Shown here in pieces: positions 13,701 to 25,300 of a DNA stretch of 64,000 bases; within the stretch, counting starts at the first letter, position 1, and the number at the start of each line of letters is the position of its first letter. Source of the stretch: Scatophagus argus (lineage: Eukaryota > Chordata > Actinopteri > Scatophagidae); assembly GCF_020382885.2 (NCBI RefSeq), contig NC_058515.1, positions 9,469,223 to 9,533,222 on the forward strand, given 5' to 3'. Both the position numbers and the translations under genes were made by a program. The notes under the pieces are model-generated. The model was not told the origin of the DNA. It saw only the letters and a program-made list of their open reading frames with translations, and ran no database searches.

Positions 13701-16660
13701 TAACGGGTCGTCTGGCCAGGGTATGTCTCCTCCTTGGTGGCTCGTTTGCGACGTCGCTCCCTTTTTCTTCAGCTATCAGCTATCTCTTTTATTCCTCTTT
13801 CATTCCCGTCGCTCCCGCTCGCCTCGCTTCTCCCAACGCCTTGTAATCCAGATTGCAGTTTACCTCGTATAGAGGTACACAACTGTTTAAGTCAGCCGCC
13901 GGGCCGAGAAGAATCAGAGCCCTGAACGCCGCTATGTCAGTACTGTCTGTAGCCTACACTCCACCTTCTCTGTCTCTCCCTCATCCAGCTCCTCAACACT
14001 GGCAGCACGTTGAAAGAAAATTAACAGGACTTCCCGTTGGAGCTGTCAGAATAAAAACTCCTCAACAAAACAAAAAAACACCTCAATGTGCACTTTTTCA
14101 GCCTTTGGAGCTTTCAGCTGCGTCTAGTGGTTTTCATCAGAGGATGCAGTTGGCACAGTTGTCATGGAGATCTCAGTTGTCATCACGTGATACAAACAAC
14201 TTGCCAAAGTCGTTTGGTTTGTTTGTTTGTTACATTGTGCATTCGTTGGGGGCTCTGTTTTCAAAAATACAAAGCTTGATCTAAAGGGTTTGACATTTCT
14301 GTAGCAGTTTGTTGTTACTGGCGGGCAAACATAAACATAGCAAGAGAGATGAAATGAGCAAAAATGGGACCATCATGATCAATCATGCTATTATATTAGT
14401 CAAACTGTAATGTAGAGTGTGATATGTGACATAACATAAAATAGGATTTGAAGACTGGGAGCTCCCACTATCAAGTGCACATCAAAGCTGCGTTTTATTT
14501 CAGAAAGCAGCTACTTCTTGCATTCTTTTAGATATGATCATACTTACATTTGGTTTTTCTGTTGCATACAGTTAATTTCTTTTTCACAAGTTGTATTTCC
14601 AAATACATGTGCAAAACTGTTATTGCACTGGTAGTTGTACTTTCACATAAACTGATAGGTAGAAAAGTGCTTTGAGTAAGCTTTACCAGAGGAAGGCCTT
14701 TATGTTAACTTTCATTTACTGATTGGCCTATACAGTAAATAAGTACGCCCACCAGTAGGTAACATTTGCTCTGCCGCAAATGTTTGCACCAACTTCTCAT
14801 GAAACATTAAAAACTGTTGATGCATGTTTATGATAACCTGGTTTATGTATTTAGTCAGTAGTTCAGGAGATACTGCCATTTCAATTTGGGCATACATTTT
14901 GAAGTATTTGAATAAGGTTATGAAAGATAAACTTTGTTTTAGAAAAAACAGCATAGCATTAATTGGTTAGTGTAGAATATGGGTGTTCTTTGTGTTTGTT
15001 TGTTTTTTTAATTATCAACATCCGTTTCACTTATTGTCATACTAATAAGAAAAATGTGAAAAAAATATAGTGAACGTTTCCCGTAGCAGACGTAAATAGG
15101 CCTATATACTTTTACTCTGAAAGTAAGGTTGGAACATTTCCCGTCTTCTCGTGGCTACTTTAAAGTAACTTGACGCTACTTTCATCCGAATGCCCATGAA
15201 GCGAACCTCGGCAATTTGGCACATTGTGCGCATGCGTAGCTTTTCATTCTAGTGCAGCATGGAAAACTCGGCTCTACTGGATTTATTCACCTCCCCTGGA
15301 CGTTTTACTGTAGGCTACATAACCACAGCAACTGTGTGTAAACGACCTAACTATCCAGTTTATAGATGGGTATTTCATATCTCATAGTGGAAAAAATATT
15401 TAAATTGCACACTGTCATCATCAGCCGTAGCCACTATTGTAAATTTAAACATTTTAAATTGTTAAACACTGCCATGCTGCCTGTGTGTTCCTCTGCAGAC
15501 TGTAAGTCCTTCTGCCACTAATAATTACACTTCTTATTAGAGTCTTTTTTTTCATTCCAAAGACCCATGGCTTCTGTGCACAGCAAACGGTTTCATTGAA
15601 CTTGGACGTTCATAGAGCTGCTAAATTTAGTGCTGCAACTGGAGTCCTATGACCTATGAGTGCTGTAGTTAAAGGCATAGTTACTGAAACCCCCAAATGA
15701 ACACTCAGTTATTGCTTTTTTAAACCTGCATGAAATAAAACCTCACTGAAGTTGATACAGGACTAAGAAACCTACAGCAAGATAGTCCCTCCAAGCACAG
15801 CAGTCTTTGAAAATTTAAATGGGACATTTATTTGCTGGTCAAAGTAATTCTGAAATGTCCATCAGATCTTTTCAGACCGCTCATCAGCAATCAAATTCAA
15901 CAGGCCTATGGGCGAGTCTTCTTGGGATGGGCTATTTCTTCAGTGAAGAGTAAAAGACAACCATAGGTGCACTGAGACAAGAGAATTGGCTCCTGATCAA
16001 TATCATCTATATAATAGAGAATTGTTACAATAAACAGTCATCATTATCATCAAGTCACAAAGTGTTTTTCTCCCCCCTGCTGGCCAAAAACAGCTCTTGT
16101 CTGATTATTCCAACAGGCTCAACAGGTTATTCATGACCTGGACATGTTGATGTATCAAAGAATATGTGCAAATAATTAGTCATGGTATCCCTGTAGCAAA
16201 AGCATGCTTTTATTTTGTAGGGTGCAGTATGTCAGAAGCAATGTCATTCAGCTGCATTATTCTGTGCATTAGAGAATAAAACTGTGCTGCACACGTTAGG
16301 CTGCTTAAGTATCAGGTAATGCCAATTATCTCAAAATTACCCAATTAAATGGTCCATCACTATACAATGTGCTCCATAACCTCACAAGAAGATCTATGAA
16401 GTGTGAAATGTCAGTCACACAAACAGATCCTGCTTCTCTGCATTGCGTGCATGTGTAGCAAAATCATAAACTGCTGTCAGTGATCGCTATAAAGAAAACA
16501 CTTTCCTGTTGTAAAAGAAGGCTACCTGTCCTCCACCTGCTGAAGTGCTCGCAGTGCTTATGGCATTAGAATCGGTTGAACAGGTGAGCTAAACCAAAAC
16601 ACTCATATGCTGTGACTCTGAGGAAATAAGAGGGAAGAACAAGCAGCAGGTCGGTGTGAT
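13701..16660. other. Intergenic space between divergent eif5a and ybx2
   Basis: About 3 kb between two 5' ends. The first few hundred bases (to about 14000) are GC-richer and probably hold the eif5a promoter. The remainder is AT-rich with no coding gene, RNA gene or recognisable repeat that I could support. The reading frames at 13853-14284 (+) and 14712-14954 (-) show no domain, codon bias or splice context. Confidence 0.5.
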
Positions 16661-16767
16661 CGAAACAGTGGAGCATGAAGCGTACTGAAAATATACAGAA
16701 GGAAAGCGCAAGCAACGATCGCACAGTTAAGTAAAACGGGACGAGGAAGATCCAGAAGAGGGCAGTA

Positions 16768-16878
16768 ATGCAACCCGGAGGATCCCAACTCCTGCAAAAG
16801 CTCAAAGAAGAAGAAGAAGAAGACGAAGAAAAGTTTAGGGAAGAGCTGGAGGGAGGGGACTCCGGAGTGAAAGCGTAG
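16768..16878 (+). promoter_or_regulatory. ybx2: 36-codon upstream ORF in the ybx2 leader
   Basis: ATG at 16768 opens a frame of 36 codons that stops at TAG 16876-16878, 16 nt before the ybx2 start at 16895. The peptide is acidic and lysine-rich (QKLKEEEEEDEEKFREEL), built on a GAA repeat. A shorter uORF of 19 codons starts at 16675 and stops at 16732-16734. Both are in the same transcriptional direction and the region looks like exon leader. Whether they are transcribed depends on a transcription start I cannot see. Confidence 0.45.
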
Positions 16879-16894
16879 TAATCCGGCAGCGAGC

Positions 16895-19812
16895 ATGACC
16901 GACGACGAGGCGCAGAGCGCTCCACCATCGGCACCTGTGGGAGACAAGCCACAGCCTGAGAGGAAAGTCATAGGTGGGTGTAGAAGGTGATCATAGGTGT
17001 AAACTTGTGTGTCTAGGTCTTCAAATATCTTTCAATTCAAATCAAATATAGTTTTAATTGGGATTAGTTAAATAAACACTCTGTTGTCGGCGCATACATT
17101 TTATTAGCCTTGTTCACACACATTCACATTAAAAAATAATCAGCCTTTTCACGTGTGAAACTAAAGATATCTTTTGTGCCAGCCACAGCAAGGTGCCACT
17201 TGAGCTAAATCAACAAATAACTGGTCAATCAATCAGTCACTTTAGGCTCTTGACACCACGCTGAGTTGCTTTTTTTTGTGGAGGGGGGGGGGGGGTCGTC
17301 AAACACGTGTCATGAGTTTTACGCACGGGATTTGTGGGAAGCAATAATTTAAACCCATGAATTTAAAACCTCCCACTGTGAGGCTAAATATAAAGGGATT
17401 TTACCGTCACGTAAAATTCAAATATGATTTGTAGTTAACTCAGACAGTCTCAGCTGGAGCACAATCCTTCCAACGTTTCTGTACATTTGGTTGAGCGGCT
17501 TCCTTTCTGTTTTACTGAAAACGAAATGAAGCCACATTAGTGTTTTAAGTGTGTGTGTGTGTGTGTTAACAGTGGGGAGCACATGACCTAAATTCCCCCC
17601 CTTTTATCAGCTGTCGCGCGCGCGCTCCAAGCCCGACGTGCGCGCGTGCCGCCACAGGTGAAAAATGATTGCACCTGTGAGGGCTAACGTGCCAATTAAA
17701 TGCGCTTAGACGAAAAGAAGAAAACCGCTCGCCTCTTGTCACAGTGAGGATGAAGGAGGTGATTTTTTGTTTTTAATTTCATGTCATGTCGTACTTCTCT
17801 GAGAGGAGAAACTCGGTTGTGTAGCAGCTCTCCCTGGTGACCCAGTGCCGACCAGATTTCAAAGTCTTACTGTTAATGATTGACACACAAGAGCTCCCAT
17901 TTCAGGTTATGAGCAAGACTGCCATTACTACAAGCCAAGATGACCCTGTAGCCAATCATGTTCTTGGAAGGGCTGTATAACCTATATATAATGTGTTTTA
18001 TGTGAGATGTTACCGCGACGCACCTTTAATCACGTGCTCCCTGTTGCTGCTGCTGTTGTTGTTGCAGCCACCTTGGTTCAAGGCACAGTGAAATGGTTCA
18101 ATGTGCGGAACGGATATGGCTTCATAAACAGGTACTGCTTGCTCACATGCAATTTTTAGCACATCTTCGAGCTAGTTGAATTAAGGCAGATTCAAAACTC
18201 CATGGGCCATGTTGTTCACTAGGTTTTTATTTCTCACAGGAATGATACCAAAGAAGATGTGTTTGTTCATCAGGTAAGGCAAAGGGCATTTCCCCCCCCC
18301 AAATCAATGCTTTGGTGGGTTGATGGAACCATTATTTCATGTGAAATCTGTCTCCTCAGACGGCTATCAAGAAGAACAATCCTAGGAAATTCCTCCGCAG
18401 TGTGGGTGACGGGGAGGTTGTAGAGTTTGACGTTATTGAAGCAGCCAAAGTAAGGATTGAGGAATCTAATTGACATTATAGCGAAGGTTGAAATTGTTTT
18501 GTTTGTGTTTAAACATATCCCTTCTCCACCCTTCTTTGGTGTCTCACAGGGCTCAGAAGCAGCCAATGTAACCGGTCCAGGCGGCGTTCCAGTCAAAGGC
18601 AGCCGCTACGCACCCAACAAACGCCGCTTCCGTCGAAGGTTCTTCCCCCGCAGCCCTCGGCCTGGAGATCAGGTTAAACCAGCCAGCGACCAAGGCCCCT
18701 CTGTCGAGGGCGAGGGATCAGGGGAGGACGGTGGAACGAGACCTCAGCAGCGCCGCCGTAGGCCTCGCAGACCGAGGCAGGAGGCACAAGATGTAAGCCA
18801 AAACAGAAGGGAGGTGCAGAATGTAGGGCTTAAAAAGAAGCAGAAGACAGCAGGATGTTGCTGCAGCGAGAGAATTCTTTCTCCACCTTGATGTAGATTG
18901 AGTAAAAGGAAGTTTGGAGGTTTGGGGATTGAAACATTGGTGAATCCTGTCTGAACATGAAAATAGTGGGACAAAGCGAAAATGAGCTTAGAACTGTTCT
19001 GTGGCTGACTAATATTAGATTTTGTCCGCTTGATGTGTCAGGGTGAGGCTGAAGAGACAAAGAACGGATCAGAAGAGGGTGGCCAAACGCAGCGACCGCC
19101 ACAGCGAAGATTCTGGCGCCCATACCGAAGGTAACCTGACTGCGTTGTCTGTATTCTTATATTTATTCATTCTTCTGCCTTTGAATTACACAAGTCCAGA
19201 GCTCATTTAGTGTTTCCCCTGTCCTGGAATTCACAGACCGTTCCGTCCTCGCCCACCTCCCGATCAGACAGCAGACGGCCAGCAGGCTGCTCCCGTAGAG
19301 AGCCAGCAGCAAGGTGAGGTGAAGCAGACGGAGGCCTCTAAGGGCCCCCAGACCAACGGAGAAGTAGCCAAGGGCCAGAAACAACGGCCCCAGTCTAGAC
19401 GCCGTAGGCAAAGGAACTCGGAGTCCTCTACCTCGAAAGTGAGTGCGGCTAGTGGATCAAGTGCGGTTTTTCCCTAATACAACTAAAGACTCAGGTGCAG
19501 AATATCACTGACATTTTTATTACTTGGACACATTGCAGAACGATACAGAAAAGTCTGCATCAGAGCCTGGTACCCCCCCTCAGACTTCAAAACCAGTCGA
19601 CCTTAAACCCACATCAAAATCACCAAAAGCCTCTCCCAAAACTTCGCCTAAAACACCAAAATCACCTGAGGTAAGCTGCTCAAAGTGCCATTTTCTGGTT
19701 CCCCTCCTGGTATGTGTGATCATTTGTGTTGTCGTGTTGCTAGAAATTTCTCACCTAGTCTCCTTACTCGCAGGAAACGGCTGCCACGACAGTCGCAGCA
19801 CCAACAGAGTGA
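16895..19812 (+). CDS. ybx2: Y-box binding protein 2 (cold-shock-domain mRNA-packaging protein)
   Basis: Germ-cell type Y-box protein that binds DNA Y-boxes and packages and silences mRNA in oocytes and spermatids. Nine exons: 16895-16973, 18068-18131, 18240-18273, 18360-18449, 18550-18792, 19042-19130, 19237-19438, 19539-19670 and 19774-19812, total 323 aa. The cold-shock domain (residues about 27-95) contains RNP1 and RNP2 ([23 protein letters not shown]). It reads [22 protein letters not shown] and GSRYAPNKR, which are YBX2-like rather than YBX1-like choices. Next come alternating basic/aromatic Arg-rich islands ([42 protein letters not shown]) and acidic stretches. The last two exons add a Ser/Thr-Pro-Lys repeat tail ([19 protein letters not shown]) not present in human YBX2. 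Position between eif5a and slc2a4 supports ybx2. Confidence 0.92.
17611..17652. repeat. Alternating CG/GC-rich purine-pyrimidine patch in ybx2 intron 1
   Basis: Two blocks of alternating C and G (TCGCGCGCGCGCT near 17614 and GTGCGCGCGTG near 17638) lie within 40 bases, a composition that favours Z-DNA. A (TG)n run lies just upstream near 17551-17566 and a G-run near 17283-17295. CpG is otherwise sparse here, so this may be an unmethylated regulatory patch. Confidence 0.5.
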
Positions 19813-22396
19813 CGCTAGTGAGAAGACAGTCACACGACCCATGGCAAGAGGTGGGATCCCACATTAAAGTGGTCAGGTCTGGGTCAGGCGGGGTGGGAGA
19901 CTTGAGGGTGTAGGGTTACACCTCTTGTGCTCCAGGTCTTACTTTCACAGAGCAAGACGACCAACACTGACCAGCTGTGTATTGAGGGTTTTCCGTAAAT
20001 GAATTAAAGGTGGAATGACAGTTTTTATGTAGTCACTTTAAGGGACTTGTCCACTTGTCTGTTTGGACTGAGGAAAGTTCAAACGCCAGGGGATTTTAGA
20101 CTATTATAATCCTTGTTTCAGGATTAGATGTGTCCCTTGTGTTTTAGTGCGCTTGTGTCTTTATTGTCTTTCTCTGTCAATCTGCCACTCGCCTTCTTTT
20201 ATTTTTATTTTCCTTTTCCTTGTCTTTGTTTTTCGTAGGTCCTAGGGTTGGAGGACTGGACCTATTTTCAGAACACATGCACTGGTCTCCCCTCCTTGCA
20301 CTCCCTCATCCTCCAACCCCCCCACCCCGTCTCGCTGTCATCCCTTACGCTCCCTCCCCTCTCATCTTGTCTTGTGTTGTGCTGTCTAGACAGTAGATGT
20401 TTGGAGAGGGGTGAGGTAGGGAAGAAGGGGAAGATGCAGGGTGGGTGATGGGTGTGTATTTAGGAAGACATCTTTTTATATATATAAAAAAAAGGGGGGG
20501 GGGAGAATGGACAATCTGCTTGGTAACCCAGTTATTGAAATCCCCCTTTAAAAACTATTTTTCTTTAATTGTCCTGATGAGACATGTCAAGTAGTTTATA
20601 GAGGAACCAGCCTTGATTTTTATTTACCTTTTTTTTTTTTTCTTTTAAATTTGGTTGAAGAGGGGAAAACCCAAGCAGTTGTGAGTTTGGTGGTGCATTA
20701 TGGGAGCCAGTTTAGTTCTGTTACCACCTTACCATCAGTCCCGATAAACATACTACTCCCTACTATCTCCCCAGTTGAGGATAGATTGATGAAAAGAAAC
20801 TTTATTTTTTTCTTATTTGTGTGTGCGTTTCTTTGGAGGGGATTATGTGCAATGTCAGTACTAAAAAAAAAAAAAAAAGCCAATTAAAAAAAATCATGTT
20901 TGCAAATGTCAAGATTCAGTCCTTATTTCTTCATGTTTGACTGGGGTGCAGAGTATTTGGAATTAGTTAACGTAACAGTTAACAATTTCTAGTAGTGGCT
21001 GGAAATTAAAGGAGGCCTTTTTTGTTGTTTTTCAGAGACATTATTTACAGTATGACCACAGCATCAGTATTCACTCTATACAAATTAACAGGTCCTCTCT
21101 GGAAAAAACCTCAGTACAAATCCTCAGAAGGTAGTGATACACACCATTAAAGTATAGACAGCAAACAGCACATACGACAGATGCCAAAATAAATACAGAC
21201 ATGATGCTTGTGATTGATATCCTCTACAAGATCTGCTCTTTACAAGCAGCCTTTTTGATTGCACATCTTGCTGTAGCGTAAAAACCAAACACCTACTGGA
21301 GTGCAGAAAGCTGACACTTTTAGACCCTGGTACCCTTCATATCAGCAACCAAAAAACACACTTATATGTACACAAGAAGTACTAAAATAGATTTTTGTTC
21401 TGAAGGTTGTGCAACGAGTTTCTTGTGATCTGACAGAAATACTTTGTGATAGCACTTAGCTGAAGCTGGGAACACACTGCGTAACTGGTGATGAAGACTT
21501 ATGAAACCCCATTTTCTGAAGGACTGAAGACAGTTTGGATGGACTAGTGGGGTTAGCATAGAAGGTTATTTTTACGGCTGCATGTCGCATGACGTTTTCA
21601 AACCCAAGTTTTGGTGCTGACACAAAAATCTTTTTTTTTTTTTTTTTTCCTTGAGCCAAACCTAAATAAATGAATGTAGAGTTGACATTTTTACCTGAAA
21701 CTGTCTAAAGAATAACTAAACCAGATTACAAATTTGACTGTTTAATGCCAGTTTATAGTATTTGAATTTTTTAAATCGTTGGTTTTACAGAAACATTTCA
21801 GTCTGTGTCAAATGTTGGATTTTTTTCTTTGCAATCCTCCCATAGTGATCCTAAAGGTTTAAAAGTAAAAATGTACATGTCACATACTAGTGTTTCAAAT
21901 CTTATAGTTCAGTGTGTTTAACTCACTTGGACTTGCACATCTAGCATGTTCCCAGCTTCATTATAAAACAGGTAAGCATACTTGACTGTGTTTTTTCTTT
22001 TTCTTTTTTTACTTTCAACTTTGGATGTCGTTGTAGATAAAGTGCAGGAATTCCAAAGTCTCTCCGCATCCGTCTGTCCACTGAGTGCATCGCCACGGAA
22101 TAAAATCCTACCACGTTGGCAGTCAGTGCCTCAACAGTCCAAACACTTTGTTCTTTTATGCATCTTATTCCTTGAAACTACAGTAGCCAACTGTTAATCC
22201 ACAGGTTTTAAGCCTTCTGTTGAGGCTCAAATCTTAACCGTTAACATCCAAGCTGCAGTGGTACCAACAAAGGACAATTCCAAAACACACCTCTAACCAC
22301 AATCTTATATGAATACAACAATTGACCTTAAAGTACATGTCAGAAAGTCAGGCCCACATACACAGTTCATCCCAAGCTGGCCTCAGTTCCATGTCT
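19813..22396. other. 3' UTRs of ybx2 (+) and slc2a4 (-), convergent
   Basis: No coding gene. The ybx2 3' UTR probably ends near 20890: an ATTAAA at 20883-20888 follows a long A run and no better hexamer is close. The DNA from about 20900 to 22396 is likely the long slc2a4 3' UTR read leftwards; I could not fix its end. A T run near 21632-21648 and G runs near 20490 are simple sequence. Confidence 0.5.
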
Positions 22397-25300
22397 TTAG
22401 TTGTTGCTTTCCTCCCCCAAGTAGTCCATCTCTGTGCTGGACTTGCCCAGGTCCATGTTCATGTCCATGTCCATATCCATATCCATCATTCCTCCTGCCG
22501 AGTGTTGGTGGAAGTTTGCTGCAATCTGGTCGAAGGTCTTGCCCCGCGTCTCTGGAACCCGGAAGAATGTGAAGATGAGGAAGAAAAGGAGGAGCACCGC
22601 GAAGATCAGGAAGACGTATGGCCCACAGAGGTTCTGAGGAAGGATGGGATCAGAATAAACAGCATGACAACACTGCAGAAAATGCCACAGTTAGTAGGAT
22701 ACCCATTATCGCCAAGTTCATCCACAACTATCTACTGAAGGTAAACACTCACAGCAACATATTGGAAGCACATGCCGATGATGAAGTTGGCAGTCCAGTT
22801 GGAAAAGCCGGCCACAGCCATGGCAGCCGGCCTTGGACCCTGAGAGAACAGCTCAGCTACAAAGAACCAGGGGATGGGTCCTGGGCCGACCTCAAAGAAG
22901 GCCACAAAGCCAAAGATTGACAGCATACTGATGTAGCTCATCCATGGAACGCTGTCCTGTTAGGAGGGAGGAGGGGGGAAAAGGCTTCAGAAGTTAGTAG
23001 AGAAAATATCCACAACAGCACAAGATGCTTGCATCTCTGCGAGACTGACCAACAAAGCGAGAGCCATCGTCATGACGACTGCACAGATGCACATCCCACC
23101 AAGTCCTAGCATGTGGAGCGTCCGTCGGCCCATCCTCTCGATCAGGAAGAGCTGTTAATAATCCGAAAATATGGAAACGGAGAGCTTGTCATCCTTAGTA
23201 GGCGATTGGAGATATAACTTATAACTTATAACTGAAGCTGATAAAGTGAACTATTCGTCTAGTGTGATTCATCGTCAAAACAAGGGTGCAGCCATGCCCA
23301 GCAGCTCTATCAGGTTGAGGGAACACTAGAGGGAAAGTTGGCATCACCAAAGTCAGTGGGATTTATCCCTCTGGGAGCCACAAACAAACAAAACTTCACA
23401 GCAGTCCATCCAAAAGTTATTGAAATGTTCTAGTCTGGACCAAAGTGATGAAGCCACGTTCATTTCCATCCCACAAGCCATGTTAAATTTCAAGTTTTTT
23501 GACCCGTGTAATGACATTGAAACATCTTAATCTGCCAAACCACACTTGACCTATTTGGAATGGATGTGAGTGTTTGAGAGGCGGGCACAGGCAGGCACAG
23601 GCAGAGAAATCGCACAACCAACCTGCCGCGTTATCTTATTTGTTCTTTGATAACAATGTTAAACAGTAATAGAAACACACTTTGGTACATGGCTGGACTG
23701 TACTCTTTATCATACTAAATTCAAAAACATTTAGAGTTCAGTTGTTTTATAAAGATGGAGGGACACACCAAAAATCTAACATGAAGGCACGCTGGTTTGG
23801 TTACTGACCGAGACCACAGTGAAGGCGCAGTTCACCACACCTGCTCCTATGGTGGCATAGACTGGACTCTGGACTCCCGCCTTCATGAAGATACTGGTGG
23901 AGTAGTAGAAAATCTGTCCAGATAGATAAGAAGATTAAGATTATCAATATTCTAAAGCATTGATTGACTTTATACAAAGTGTATTGATGTAATTTAATTT
24001 TTTTTTTTTTTTTTAAAGGAACACAATCGCTCACTGCGTTGATCCCAGACAGCTGCTGGGAGAGCTGCAGCAGGATGGAAATGATGATGGGCTGGCGGTA
24101 CACCGGAGAACGAAAGAGCTCCAGGATGGACACCTTCCTCTCCATATCCATCTTCCTCTTCTCCTCCTTCATCTCTGCAAGCATGTCGCCCACCTCCTGC
24201 CTGCCCGTCAACCTCCTGAGGCCTGCACAAAGTAAGAAGCAACAGAGGCTCTATGGGGTCAACTTAAGATGTTATATACACCATATAGATGGTGGCTCTA
24301 ATACATTCAGTCCCAGAAATTTTGCATAAGGTGACTTGGAAGTACTTCGATACAAATAGCAAGGTGCTATTCAGTAAGTGGTTAGACGGTGTAGTAAACC
24401 TCACAGCCTTGTCTCGCAAAAATTGAAATGATTGTGGTCATAGTTCACCAGCAACAAAAATACAAGAAATGTTAATAAAATGTCTAATAGTTGTAGTCAG
24501 ACAGTCAACAAACAGATACAGAAACTAACGAGTCAGGAGGGAAAATATTTTTTTACTTTGGACCTGCATAATGCCACGTAAGCTGACATTATATTACAAC
24601 AGCCGAAGTGGAGCAGCTAACTTTATTCATGTTGGACCAGTTTAGCTGTTAATACTCGGGCTTTAGATTTAACCTCACAAAAATAAATAACAAAATAAAG
24701 GTAAGGGTTATTCTAAGATAAAACCAAGACACTGAAGACCAATCTTGAGTGCGTCAGCCCTGCTCACCTCTCTTGGCCTGGTGCTCCTGGCAGCGGACAA
24801 TGTAGAGGAAGCGGGGGCTCTCGGGACAGAAAGGCAGCAATGCCATCTGAAGTACAGTTGGCACGACAGTTAAACCCAGCAGGACTGGCCACAAGTCCTC
24901 ACCGCCCAGTAACACCTCCAGACCCAAGATCTGCACAGTGAGAGGGGTCAGATGTGGAGTTACAACATTAAAAAAAAAAGATAATATGAAAACATTTCAA
25001 GGAAAGGCTATCAGGAAATATCAGCATTAAACATTAAACATTACATTTGTTGGTTTAATATTAGAGTTTTGATCACCTTAAGATTTGTTCTGGAAAAATG
25101 AGCTACGTGATGGGGGGGAGATCCAAACTTTTTTTGAGAAATTACTTCATGGTTTTCACATTTAACTTTTGATCTTTGTTCATACAGAAAGGCTTTATAA
25201 TGTGTGTCATACCTGTGCTATGAGAATACCAGTGACTATGGCCAGTTGGTGCAGCGTGCCCAGAGCCCCTCGTAGACTTGTGGGAGCTATCTCCCCCACA

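Noticed and set aside
21632-21660. Long T run as a sign of a processed retrocopy
   Set aside because: No coding homology lies next to it and there are no flanking direct repeats that I can see; it is simple sequence in a 3' UTR.
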